In this document: piece after piece, positions 8,692 to 16,404 of the stretch
Position numbering within the stretch: the first letter of the stretch is position 1
Layout of the letters: the number at the start of each line of letters is the position of its first letter
NCBI RefSeq assembly: GCF_020169515.1
Contig: NZ_JAHMHW010000003.1
Span: forward strand, 461,329 to 525,328
DNA: 64,000 bases
Direction: 5' to 3'
DNA from: Paenibacillus vietnamensis
GTDB taxonomy: Bacteria; Bacillota; Bacilli; Paenibacillales; Paenibacillaceae
The notes under the pieces: model-generated
Told to the model about the DNA's origin: nothing
The model's input: only the letters and a program-made list of their open reading frames with translations
The model's database searches: none
Translations under genes and position numbers: made by a program

Positions 8692-9111
8692 TTAATTATC
8701 GATATGAAGGATAATGATATTCGATGTTTTCTTTTTTTCGTCGGACGGATCGCGCTGCTCCTGCAGGCCTTCCTTCCACAGGTTTGACCGGATCAAATCC
8801 TTCAAAGCTTGAAAGTCTCCCTTGCTCATGCCCTCGTCTACCGCCCGCTTTAAAATGGAACGCCATTCCTCGTCCAATTGCTCCTCCACTGTTTCCTTGG
8901 AATCCTTGGGATCATTCTCTTCTCCCAGTAAATATTCGATATTGGAATCCAGCGGGGCGGCGATTTTCGCCATGACCTGCAGGGAGGGATTGTTCTGCAT
9001 ATTACGTTCAATATAGCTCAAATAAGACTTGGAAACGCCCGCAAGATCAGCAAGCTTCGTTATCGAATAGCCCTTTTTTTCCCTTAGTCTTTTAATCCGT
9101 TCCCCAATCAT
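8692..9111 (-). CDS. sinR: SinR-like transcriptional repressor
   Basis: A 139-residue protein. An N-terminal XRE helix-turn-helix (IGERIKRLREKKGYSITKLA, then GVSKSYLSYIERN) is followed by a linker and a Sin-type dimerisation segment (LDEEWRSILKRAVDEGMSKGD, about 79-99). SinR of B. subtilis represses the eps and tapA operons; this gene lies beside the eps promoter, as expected of a local counterpart. Its own promoter carries the same operator, pointing to autorepression. No separate SinI antagonist gene is visible. The tail after ~115 is basic and may be disordered. The symbol is by domain content, context and operator. Confidence 0.85.
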   Translation of the reverse strand: MIGERIKRLREKKGYSITKLADLAGVSKSYLSYIERNMQNNPSLQVMAKIAAPLDSNIEYLLGEENDPKDSKETVEEQLDEEWRSILKRAVDEGMSKGDFQALKDLIRSNLWKEGLQEQRDPSDEKKKTSNIIILHIDN

Positions 9112-9196
9112 AATTGTCTCCTTCGGCCAGTTTGATCCTTACCTCAACGTTATCCCTTCAGCAGAGCGATTGAGCTTTATAACAGACGATAACTCC

Positions 9197-9225
9197 ATTG
9201 TAGTTCTTTAAAAAGAACGGGTCAA
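9197..9225 (-). promoter_or_regulatory. sinR-like gene promoter with central operator
   Basis: TTGACC (9220-9225) and TACAAT (9197-9202) on the minus strand are 17 bases apart. The spacer holds the operator GTTCTTTAAAAAGAAC (9203-9218), a perfect palindrome of two seven-base arms around two bases. The layout is the same as in the eps promoter, which implies negative autoregulation by the repressor encoded just downstream. It also gives the repressor gene a start independent of the lasso operon upstream. Confidence 0.8.
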
Positions 9226-9235
9226 CAACAAATTC

Positions 9236-9694
9236 CTAATTCCTTACATATTTGGCGAACTTCCCGGCAATCGTGTAACGTTCCATTCCGGCGGCCCCGG
9301 TAATATAGAACGAACCGCTGCGCAGCCAGGCATGGGCGATCATCCGGCCGGACTCATCCTTGGCGGTGCCTAAGTACAGAGTGCTCTCGAACCGGCGCCG
9401 TTCCAGCATTTTCGCAGCCGCGATCGCTCTGACGAGGCATTTGCTTTCCCAGAACGTATGGCGGCTCATAGTCTGAATGGCGTCATGCACGTTCATCAAT
9501 ACGGCTTTTCTGACACCGGAAGGATGCTCCGTCCCCGTTTCCTCCATCGGAGCGCCCAAACCGGGAGCAACCTTGGAGAACGGTATGGAAATTAGAATGC
9601 GTGCCCACCCGAGCAATAAAAAAGCTTCCAGTAATAAAAGCACCGTCTTCCTGTCCAACGAAAACAACGTGCGCACCTTTTTCATCTTGTTCAT
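9236..9694 (-). CDS. Lasso peptide leader peptidase B2
   Basis: A 152-residue transglutaminase-like protein of the lasso B2 family, which cuts the leader from the precursor bound to B1. The catalytic Cys is in ESKCLVRAIAAAKML and the catalytic His in AHAWLRSG. The Asp that completes the triad in McjB, about 12 residues after the His, is not at that place here; the equivalent stretch reads FYITGAAG. The N-terminus has a hydrophobic segment (VLLLLEAFLLLGWARIL). GGGAG precedes the ATG at 9694. It is the last gene of the lasso operon, 46 bases after the exporter. Confidence 0.9.
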   Translation of the reverse strand: MNKMKKVRTLFSLDRKTVLLLLEAFLLLGWARILISIPFSKVAPGLGAPMEETGTEHPSGVRKAVLMNVHDAIQTMSRHTFWESKCLVRAIAAAKMLERRRFESTLYLGTAKDESGRMIAHAWLRSGSFYITGAAGMERYTIAGKFAKYVRN

Positions 9695-9740
9695 GGCCTA
9701 CTCCCGATCCCGCTAATTTTTCCGCAGCCGCCGCCAGTTT

Positions 9741-11537
9741 TCAGCCGTAGGCCTGCTGCTCCAGCAAATGGCTCAGCATGCTCTTCTTCTCCTTGGCAAG
9801 CTGGCTGAACAGCCCTCTTTGCACGATTCGTCCTTTATCGATAACGACCACCTGATCGGCGTTTCGAATCGTCGACAGGCGATGGGCGATGACGATAACG
9901 GTCATCTTGCCCTTTAATTGCTCCAGCGCTTCCTGGATTTTCGCTTCGTTCTCCGTATCCAGCGCGCTTGTCGCCTCGTCCAGAACGAGAATGGACGGCC
10001 CCCGCAGAACGGCCCTTGCAAGCACGAGCCTTTGTCTCTCCCCTCCGGATAGACGGACCCCGCGGTCGCCGATTACCGTATCCAGACCCTGCGGCAGCTT
10101 CCGGACAAACCCGGCCGAGGCCGAAAATTCAAGCGCTTCCCAAATCTCGCCGTCAGTAGCGTCCCTCTTGACCATCAGCAGGTTATCCCGGATGCTTTCG
10201 TTGAACAGAAACGGGTCCTGCGGCACGTAGCTGATGGACGGCCTGAGCCGCAAAAGATTTTCCTTCGTCAACGTCATCCCGTCTACAAGCACCTCTCCCT
10301 GCTCCGGAAGGATCAGCCCCATGACCAGGTCGACCAAAGTGCTTTTGCCTGCGCCGGAAGGTCCAACGATGGCGGTCATGCGGTTCGCTTCAATTCTAAG
10401 GCTGACGTCCTGCAGCGCATAAGCCGACTCCTGCTGGCTGTAGCGGAAATAGACGCCCCGGCATTCAAGCGAATGCTTGACGCGAATAGGCTGCAGCGCT
10501 TCGCGTGACGGCTCGAACGACACAAATTCCTTCGCTTCTCTGCACTCCTCATGCAGCTTCATGATCGATTTGAAGGCGGGCAGCGAAGAGGCAAGGCTTT
10601 CCAGATTCGACTGGATGCCGTTAAACCTCGGCCACAGCCGTGAGAAAATAACAATAATAAGCAGCAGCTGTTCCAGCTGCGTTTGTAACACCTTTACCGA
10701 AAAAAAGATGAAGGCCGCAATGAATAAACCGGAAGCCAGCTGATAAACGAATTGCGACGTCGCTTTCAGCTTGAAGTTTCCGAGCTGCTCCTGCCGGATT
10801 TTCCGGTCCAGGGAGGCGATCCACTCCATGCGGTAGGATTCCAGCGCGTTGCTCTTAATATCCTTGATTCCGTTCAGCTGATCCGTTATGCCTGCAAGAT
10901 AATGCCGGGACATCTCGTTCATCTGATGGCCGATCGTTCTCGATCTTTGCACGAATTTCCTTGCAAGCAGCGCGACCGCCAGCCCGCAGACCAATACGAA
11001 AACGGCCAGCTTCGCCGACAGGCAGAAGGCAAGGCCGATTTGAATAGCCGTAAATATCACGGAAGCGGTGAACTGAATAAGCGTATTGATGCCGCCGTTC
11101 ACGCCGCCGATTTCCGCGGTCAACGAGTTGACGAAATCGGACTTTCTTCTTTTCATATGAAACGGCCAATCGGCCTGTAAAATCGAACCGAACGTATCCA
11201 GCCTAAGATGATGCATGAAGCCAAGGTGGATTTTGGCGCTGCCGACAGCAACGCTCCGCTTCAAGATGCCCTGACCAAGAACGAGCAGCACATAGATCCC
11301 CAAAATAAAAGACAATCCCCATGACTCCGGGATATTCCGAATGAATCCGAATATGTCGGGCAGCTGGATTGCCTCCGTGCTTTTACCGATAATCCCGCTC
11401 ATGCTGAGCATGGGAACTAACAACAAGATTGCGATGCCTTCCAGAAGGCTGATCACAACCATTCCCAGCAAATTCAGAAACAGAATATTTCCGGTAACGG
11501 CATAAAGCCGTTTTATAAAATAAATGATGGCAGTCAA
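9741..11537 (-). CDS. Lasso peptide ABC exporter (D protein)
   Basis: A ~598-residue fused membrane/ATPase exporter of the McjD type. The N-terminal half has about six hydrophobic helices. The ATPase half has Walker A GPSGAGKST, Q-loop YVPQDPFLF, signature LSGGERQR and Walker B ILVLDEATSALD. It would export the mature lasso peptide and give self-immunity. An open frame runs on to 11711, but the first 58 codons lie inside the B1 gene and look like nonsense. The TTG at 11537, with GGGGGAG five bases upstream and 11 bases after the B1 stop, is the better start and opens with TAIIYFIKRLY. Confidence 0.93.
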   Translation of the reverse strand: MTAIIYFIKRLYAVTGNILFLNLLGMVVISLLEGIAILLLVPMLSMSGIIGKSTEAIQLPDIFGFIRNIPESWGLSFILGIYVLLVLGQGILKRSVAVGSAKIHLGFMHHLRLDTFGSILQADWPFHMKRRKSDFVNSLTAEIGGVNGGINTLIQFTASVIFTAIQIGLAFCLSAKLAVFVLVCGLAVALLARKFVQRSRTIGHQMNEMSRHYLAGITDQLNGIKDIKSNALESYRMEWIASLDRKIRQEQLGNFKLKATSQFVYQLASGLFIAAFIFFSVKVLQTQLEQLLLIIVIFSRLWPRFNGIQSNLESLASSLPAFKSIMKLHEECREAKEFVSFEPSREALQPIRVKHSLECRGVYFRYSQQESAYALQDVSLRIEANRMTAIVGPSGAGKSTLVDLVMGLILPEQGEVLVDGMTLTKENLLRLRPSISYVPQDPFLFNESIRDNLLMVKRDATDGEIWEALEFSASAGFVRKLPQGLDTVIGDRGVRLSGGERQRLVLARAVLRGPSILVLDEATSALDTENEAKIQEALEQLKGKMTVIVIAHRLSTIRNADQVVVIDKGRIVQRGLFSQLAKEKKSMLSHLLEQQAYG

Positions 11538-11548
11538 CGGCGCTCCCC

Positions 11549-11857
11549 CTATGGCGTATCCGCAGCCGTAACGGAGATGATGCCCTCCCTCGCCAGCGAA
11601 TCCAGAAACGAAAGGACGTGCTCCTCGCATACGGACGGCTCGACGTCGTATTCCTCGGTCAGCCTGCGGACGACCGCGCTTACCAGGACCGGCTCCGAGA
11701 TGCAGTCCCAAATCGCTCCGCCGATGGCGCCGAGATTATAATATTTGCCGTTGCTGATGCTGAGCATGACTTTCTCCCGGCCCATGTCGCTGACAATATG
11801 GTCCGTTCCTTGTACGACCCGGTGTTTAAGGGAAATCTTTTCGCTTGTCATCATCAT
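11549..11857 (-). CDS. Lasso B1 protein (RRE, PqqD-like)
   Basis: A 102-residue PqqD-like RiPP recognition element. VQGTDHIVSDMGREKVMLSI and NGKYYNLGAIGGAIWDCI are the typical beta strands and first helix that bind the leader peptide, followed by helices around EEYDVEPSVCEEHVLSFL. In split lasso systems B1 delivers the precursor to the B2 peptidase. The ATG run at 11857-11849 follows the kinase stop directly, so translation is coupled. The length is normal for stand-alone B1 proteins. Confidence 0.9.
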   Translation of the reverse strand: MMMTSEKISLKHRVVQGTDHIVSDMGREKVMLSISNGKYYNLGAIGGAIWDCISEPVLVSAVVRRLTEEYDVEPSVCEEHVLSFLDSLAREGIISVTAADTP

Positions 11858-12796
11858 TTATCCGCCCTTTTTAATAGTAGTTAGTATTAACGCAGTCAGC
11901 TCCGGCACTGTAAATTCCGTTTCCGGCCTAAATATGCGGTATATGCTCAAACTGGGGACAAGCTTAGCCGTCATGCCCAAATGCCACCCGGTCAAATCAA
12001 GATGGTTCACCAGGAAATTTCTGAACGTATGGCGGTACAGCACCGGCAGGCTCTCCAGCTTCGGAATGCTTCGCAGCCCGGGCTTGCCGTCGCCGCCCTT
12101 GACCAGCTCGAACAATCCTGCAAGCGGCAGCGGATCGGGGAAATAATCCGAAACGACGGGGACGGAAAACTTCGTTTCACGCTGATAAATCGGCCGGTAG
12201 CCGGAGGAGTCCATTCCGAAGTGATCCAGGCTTTCCTGCCACAGCTTCTGTTGAGGGAAGGACGGCGTCACATACGGAAGCTCCTGCTCCGTCTGCAGGG
12301 AGACCGCAATGACGTCATCGCTTAATAAGCGATGCCCCTGCCTTAGAAGAGCGGACGCAAGCGTCGATTTGCCGGCTCCCGACTCCCCGACGAAGGCATA
12401 AGCCTTGCCGTCGATCGCAATCGCACTGCCGTGCAGCGGCAGAATCTTTCTTTGCAGCAGAAGAACGCCCATGCAGGAGCCGAGCACATACAGCCGGATT
12501 TGATCCCGATCCTCGGTCATAGGGGAAACCGTAATGCTGCTCCCTTCCCGGATACAGAAGATTGCGACGTCAGGAATTTGAAAAATGACCATTTGGCCAT
12601 CCGCCTTGAAAATACCGTCCTTAACCTCCTGCTTCTCCCACAGCTCGGTCAGGTCGGATACGGTAATTTCGATATCTGCCTTATCTCCGCTGTCTGCTGC
12701 CGATACCGGCCATTCGGGCAATTCGGGCATTTCGAAGCCGCTCGAAACCTTTAATCCGAAGGCCCGGTAAAGCTTTTGTTCCGCTGTGCCTATCAC
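11858..12796 (-). CDS. HPr kinase-like lasso peptide kinase
   Basis: A 312-residue HPr kinase/phosphorylase-related protein. HGSAIAIDGK, the P-loop GESGAGKSTLASALL and LLSDDVIAV match the catalytic core of the family. In the paeninodin cluster of Paenibacillus the equivalent kinase (PadeK) phosphorylates the side chain of the C-terminal Ser of the precursor. The precursor here also ends in Ser. The N-terminal ~100 residues are specific to this subfamily and may bind the leader. GTG at 12796 has GGGGTGAG upstream. It abuts B1. Confidence 0.88.
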   Translation of the reverse strand: MIGTAEQKLYRAFGLKVSSGFEMPELPEWPVSAADSGDKADIEITVSDLTELWEKQEVKDGIFKADGQMVIFQIPDVAIFCIREGSSITVSPMTEDRDQIRLYVLGSCMGVLLLQRKILPLHGSAIAIDGKAYAFVGESGAGKSTLASALLRQGHRLLSDDVIAVSLQTEQELPYVTPSFPQQKLWQESLDHFGMDSSGYRPIYQRETKFSVPVVSDYFPDPLPLAGLFELVKGGDGKPGLRSIPKLESLPVLYRHTFRNFLVNHLDLTGWHLGMTAKLVPSLSIYRIFRPETEFTVPELTALILTTIKKGG

Positions 12797-12819
12797 ATGC
12801 TCACCCCAAGCTCAGACTC

Positions 12820-12840
12820 GCTCGATTTTAAAAAACGAGC
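12820..12840 (-). terminator. Hairpin after the lasso precursor gene
   Basis: GCTCG and CGAGC arms (12820-12824 and 12836-12840) flank an 11-base AT-rich loop in the 112-base gap between precursor and kinase genes. No clear T-run follows the stem on the minus strand. It may be a leaky terminator or an RNA-stabilising stem that keeps precursor mRNA more abundant than mRNA for the enzymes, a common arrangement in RiPP operons. The stem is short, so confidence is limited. Confidence 0.4.
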
Positions 12841-12908
12841 CCTCATACATGGCCGTATAAGGGCTTGACGCAGATTAACGATATTCTAAGTACTTGAATA
12901 ACTAAATC

Positions 12909-13037
12909 CTATGAAGGTCCCATAAGATGCTCCGTTGCATTCGTGTCGAAGAAGTCTTTCGTTTGGTCCGGAAATCCTTGCATTGTCATATTTACGTCAA
13001 GCACTTCAAGCTCAGGCTTTTCCCATTGTTTTTTCAT
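12909..13037 (-). CDS. Lasso peptide precursor A
   Basis: A 42-residue peptide with GGAGGTGAGAAC directly before the ATG at 13037. The leader begins MKKQWEKPELEVLDVNM, matching the W-x-x-P-x-L-E-x-L-D-V pattern of paeninodin-like precursors that B1 recognises. The Thr of TM is the conserved leader Thr at -2, which puts the cut after Met19. The core then starts QGFPDQTKD, giving Asp at position 9 for ring closure; a cut one residue later would give Gly1 and Asp8. The tail continues FFDTNATEH and ends LMGPS, with the terminal Ser as likely phosphorylation site. It lies 14 bases after the cyclase gene. Confidence 0.93.
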   Translation of the reverse strand: MKKQWEKPELEVLDVNMTMQGFPDQTKDFFDTNATEHLMGPS

Positions 13038-13051
13038 GTTCTCACCTCCCT

Positions 13052-14989
13052 TCAAGCGTATTTTTTCAGAAACCGGTAAACGATGAGGCTGCGCATCAGA
13101 ATATTGTAGTTTGCGTCGTAGATGCTTTCCGGCCGGCTGTCCCGGATTTTGGAAAGAGCGTCCCTGACTACCGGTACGTTGATGTACTCCGACACATAAG
13201 GATCCTCGCTCAGCCGCTGCAATTCTTCCGTAAAGGACGGCCAGGCCGAAGCCATTCGCTGTATCCCGTCGGCGCCTTGAATGCCGCGGACGCGCTGGTT
13301 CAATCTGACCTGATCCGGAAGCAGGCTGGCGGTCGATCTCCGGATGAGCGCCCGGTCCATGCCGTTGCGCACATACTGCTCCTCCGGAACGGACAAGCAG
13401 AACCGGATTACGTTCAGGTCGTTGGTCGGATCGCGGCTCAGCACCCCGTACCGCAGCGACATTTTTGTGCCGCATATTCCGTTTAAATTCCAGGTGTAGG
13501 TTTGCTCGAAGTGCTTCTTTCTTGCTTCGTAAATATTGGAAGGAACGGAAAACCCGTCCGTATCGATCCCGTGCGCCTTCAGCCTCCCGTGCACCCCCGT
13601 CCGCTCCGCAAGCTCAGGATTAATCAGCTCGGGGTACTTGTAGCGGTGCAGCTCATGGTCCGTCCGGTCCATAAAAGGATAAGCTTTTTTGGCGACCGTT
13701 TTCATAAAATCGACTTTTCCGATGCCTACGTTGCGGCTGTACAGCTTCATTTCCCTGTAGAGGCGAAGCCATTTCAGCTCACGCAGAAGCGTAGCGTAAT
13801 GGGATAACGCCGACCCCCACGAAATCGTCGAATTTCCTCTGGCTCCGCTAAGCAGGATGCCGACCCCGTGACGCTGCGCTTGTTCGTTGATGCCCTGGAT
13901 CCAGAACGAATTCTCGAATACCTTGTAAGGCATCTCCAGCATGTCGAGCCAGCCGTCAACCTCCGTCAGGGAGCTTTTCCCTTTGCAATCCAAATAATGG
14001 TCCGTTATATTGCCGACATGCCGGACGGTAGACTGAATGTACGGACGTTCGTCCGGAAGCAGCCTTGCAGATGTCCAGTCTATGTAATCGTCAACCGGAA
14101 TGTAGCTGTAGGTACGCAGCTTCCGGCTTCCCTTCTGCAGCTCCTTTGCCGCCAGGCTTACGACCGAGCCCGAGTCCAGCCCTCCGCTGAGGAAAGCTCC
14201 GACGCTTCGATGCGTGCGCAGCCTCGCGGTTACCGCATTGCGCAGCACATAGAGAAATGCTTCCTCGTATTCCTTATCGCTGCGGAGCTTCAGCTTCTCG
14301 CCCTCGGTAATCGTGACGTACCTCGACAACAAGATGCGGCCGTCGCAGATGGTTATCGAATGCGCCGGAGGCACCTGCCGGATCTGCTCGAATACGGTTG
14401 ACGAATCGTCCACCGTCTCAATGACGCCGGGGTTGGCCAAATATTCGGCCAGCCACTGCTCGTTCAGCCCTTTGCCGACATAAGGCAGGCCGAGCAAAGG
14501 CATCATGAGCGTGCAGAAGGCGGCACGGTTCTGATTCTTGAAGTAATAAAGCGTGCGGCTGCCCGAGAAGTCCCTTGCCCCGAATAGCACCCGGCGTCTC
14601 CCGTCCCATATCAGAAACGCGAAATCCCCGAGCAAGTAACGCGGCGCCTCTTCTCCCCACCGGTCGTAAGCCTGAAGGATCAACTCGCCGTCCGTCATCT
14701 CTTTGCCGGCGCCTCGCTCAATGTTCAGCCGTTCGAACAATTCCTCGCGATTGTCGATGACGGCATCGGCGGCAATCGCCAGCCGCCGGTCCGGATCGTA
14801 ACAGGGATTGTGTTCCCCTACGGATTCGGGCGTAATCCACTGTGCGTGGCAGCCTAGAAAAATGGAGTCCTGCCGCCAGGTTTGCGTATCGTCTGCGGGA
14901 TATTTCGCAAAAGCGCCCATCAGGATCCCGGCTTGCTCCGGATTAATCGGTTCTGCGTCTAGATGGTAGATTCCAGCGATCGCACTCAT
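13052..14989 (-). CDS. Lasso cyclase (asparagine synthetase-like, C protein)
   Basis: A 645-residue asparagine synthetase B homologue. The N-terminal glutamine amidotransferase-like domain starts MSAIAGIYHLD and lacks the nucleophilic Cys2, as lasso cyclases do. The synthetase domain has the PP-loop LSGGLDSGSVVSLA (~residue 265). It adenylates the Asp side chain of the precursor and closes the macrolactam ring on the core N-terminus. GGAGGG precedes the ATG. It is the first gene of the lasso operon, and its upstream region carries the controlled promoter. Confidence 0.93.
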   Translation of the reverse strand: MSAIAGIYHLDAEPINPEQAGILMGAFAKYPADDTQTWRQDSIFLGCHAQWITPESVGEHNPCYDPDRRLAIAADAVIDNREELFERLNIERGAGKEMTDGELILQAYDRWGEEAPRYLLGDFAFLIWDGRRRVLFGARDFSGSRTLYYFKNQNRAAFCTLMMPLLGLPYVGKGLNEQWLAEYLANPGVIETVDDSSTVFEQIRQVPPAHSITICDGRILLSRYVTITEGEKLKLRSDKEYEEAFLYVLRNAVTARLRTHRSVGAFLSGGLDSGSVVSLAAKELQKGSRKLRTYSYIPVDDYIDWTSARLLPDERPYIQSTVRHVGNITDHYLDCKGKSSLTEVDGWLDMLEMPYKVFENSFWIQGINEQAQRHGVGILLSGARGNSTISWGSALSHYATLLRELKWLRLYREMKLYSRNVGIGKVDFMKTVAKKAYPFMDRTDHELHRYKYPELINPELAERTGVHGRLKAHGIDTDGFSVPSNIYEARKKHFEQTYTWNLNGICGTKMSLRYGVLSRDPTNDLNVIRFCLSVPEEQYVRNGMDRALIRRSTASLLPDQVRLNQRVRGIQGADGIQRMASAWPSFTEELQRLSEDPYVSEYINVPVVRDALSKIRDSRPESIYDANYNILMRSLIVYRFLKKYA

Positions 14990-15027
14990 GGTTCCCTCCG
15001 TTAGCTGCCTATGTATAATGGCCCATT

Positions 15028-15043
15028 GTTCACTTTAGAGAAC
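15028..15043. promoter_or_regulatory. Degenerate SinR-like operator in lasso 5' leader
   Basis: The plus strand reads GTTCACTTTAGAGAAC, the same 16-base length as the other operators, with intact GTTC/GAAC ends. The minus strand gives GTTCTCT, which fits the GTTCTYT box of SinR. It lies 39 bases before the cyclase ATG and about 100 bases downstream of the first operator, so a bound repressor could act as a roadblock or join a loop. Confidence 0.5.
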
Positions 15044-15145
15044 ACTAGGGCATAATAATATAAATGAGTACGTAACATACAGGTTTAATGCGCCGTTTTC
15101 TCACTTATATTACGGGGGATCATGCTGTTTTTCACTGCTGCCGTA

Positions 15146-15196
15146 GTTCTTTATTAAGAACAATCATAGAATACCATCTCCTTTTTATGTTGTCAA
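15146..15196 (-). promoter_or_regulatory. Lasso operon promoter with start-site operator
   Basis: On the minus strand TTGACA (15191-15196) and TATTCT (15168-15173) are 17 bases apart, a strong sigma-A promoter. The operator GTTCTTTATTAAGAAC (15146-15161, plus-strand reading) begins six bases after the -10 box and covers the expected start point. It matches the operators of the eps and repressor promoters, predicting that the SinR-like protein represses lasso production. The transcript would have a leader of about 170 bases before the cyclase ATG. Confidence 0.8.
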
Positions 15197-15240
15197 TCGG
15201 TTTAACTCGAATTTCTGAACCGTTTTTTTTTCGCGTGCGA

Positions 15241-16374
15241 TCAGCTCATCTCCATGCCTGTATTTCTAATTTTCACATCGAAAATAACCTCGATATCGGC
15301 CTGCGGAAACGCCCGCTCCCAATCGACCTTTTTCCAAATAGAAGGGTGATACGCTCTTAAACGGTCGCCGATACCTATGATGTCCGAGTTGAGATCCTTC
15401 TGCAGCTTTTGCACGACCCGGTTTGTAATTTTCGCTAAATGTGCCTCCGCCTCTTTTTCCATGGCGTCGATTTGCTTGGTCTGGAACAAGTCGGCTCCGA
15501 ACGTTTTTTCGATCAGATTGCTCTCCATCTCGATATAGATTTTAACGCTCACCCTTTGGCCGTTGAACGTAATTTTCTCGTCGCGGCCGATGAATTGCGT
15601 CGTAATCGTAACGAGCTGGGAAGGATCTTCTTCATGTACGTACGTAATGTCCGAGCCGTTCTTATTCTCGGAGATGCGAAGCAGCGCCCAAGCATCCTTG
15701 TCGTTTAAAAGCCCGATCATCCGGTCCTTCTTGAATACCGCAAGGCCCGACCATTTCAATTCATTTCCTTTCACCTGGAAATAGTTCAAATAAGGCTGCT
15801 TGGCTGGACTCGTCAGGCTGATGAACAGGGAGCCGAGATTCATTTGCGTTACCGTGCCTTTCTTGGCTCCGTTCTCGATCATCGTCATGATAAATACAGT
15901 CGGGATTTGCTCCAAATGCGGGCTCACCCTCAGGCTGTCGATCGCTCTTCCTTTAATGATAAGCGGCCATAGCAGCCTTCTGATTTCCGGGTCGCGCCGG
16001 AAAGGATCCAACAGCTTGTTAATGCCCCTGCGCGCGGCGGCTTCACTGATCGTAATGATGCGCGTATGCCCGAAAAACAATTTCTGGTTCAGTTTCTTTT
16101 GCAAATTTTGCGTCGCTTCCTTTACCGTGCGCCCCGTTGCGCTCTCCACCGTCACCGAGCCCTTGCCGCTGCCGGAGCTGCCGCTGCCGCTGGAGCCCGC
16201 GATCCGGATCGGAATCGGAATTTGAACCGATATTTCAAGCATCTCGGGATTGTTTTCCGCCAGATCGATGCCGATGGCCACAGCGGAGGTGCGTTCCTCG
16301 ATTTCGCGGCGGTCCCAGCATCCGGTCAGCACCGGTATAAGAAACAGGATTAATAGCACTTTTTTCCTCATCAT
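15241..16374 (-). CDS. Ger(x)C-family germinant receptor lipoprotein
   Basis: A 377-residue GerAC/GerBC homologue. The first 20 residues form a lipoprotein signal ending in the lipobox LTGC (Cys19), followed by the family motif WDRREIEERT and AIGIDL. The C subunit is anchored on the outer face of the inner spore membrane and is essential for the receptor that senses nutrient germinants. A Ser/Gly stretch (SSGSGSSGSGKG, ~64-75) is a probable flexible loop. It is the last gene of the first ger operon, 30 bases after the permease gene. Confidence 0.93.
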   Translation of the reverse strand: MMRKKVLLILFLIPVLTGCWDRREIEERTSAVAIGIDLAENNPEMLEISVQIPIPIRIAGSSGSGSSGSGKGSVTVESATGRTVKEATQNLQKKLNQKLFFGHTRIITISEAAARRGINKLLDPFRRDPEIRRLLWPLIIKGRAIDSLRVSPHLEQIPTVFIMTMIENGAKKGTVTQMNLGSLFISLTSPAKQPYLNYFQVKGNELKWSGLAVFKKDRMIGLLNDKDAWALLRISENKNGSDITYVHEEDPSQLVTITTQFIGRDEKITFNGQRVSVKIYIEMESNLIEKTFGADLFQTKQIDAMEKEAEAHLAKITNRVVQKLQKDLNSDIIGIGDRLRAYHPSIWKKVDWERAFPQADIEVIFDVKIRNTGMEMS

Positions 16375-16404
16375 GGTCCATCACCTGCTTTTTGGTAAAA
16401 TAGA

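Noticed and set aside
11538..11711. N-terminal extension of the lasso exporter
   Set aside because: It lies inside the B1 gene and encodes Gly/Arg-rich nonsense. The TTG at 11537 has an ideal ribosome site and begins the first helix.
13038..13475. Upstream part of a 188-codon frame ending with the lasso precursor
   Set aside because: It is out of frame within the cyclase gene. The precursor has its own ATG with GGAGGTGAG.
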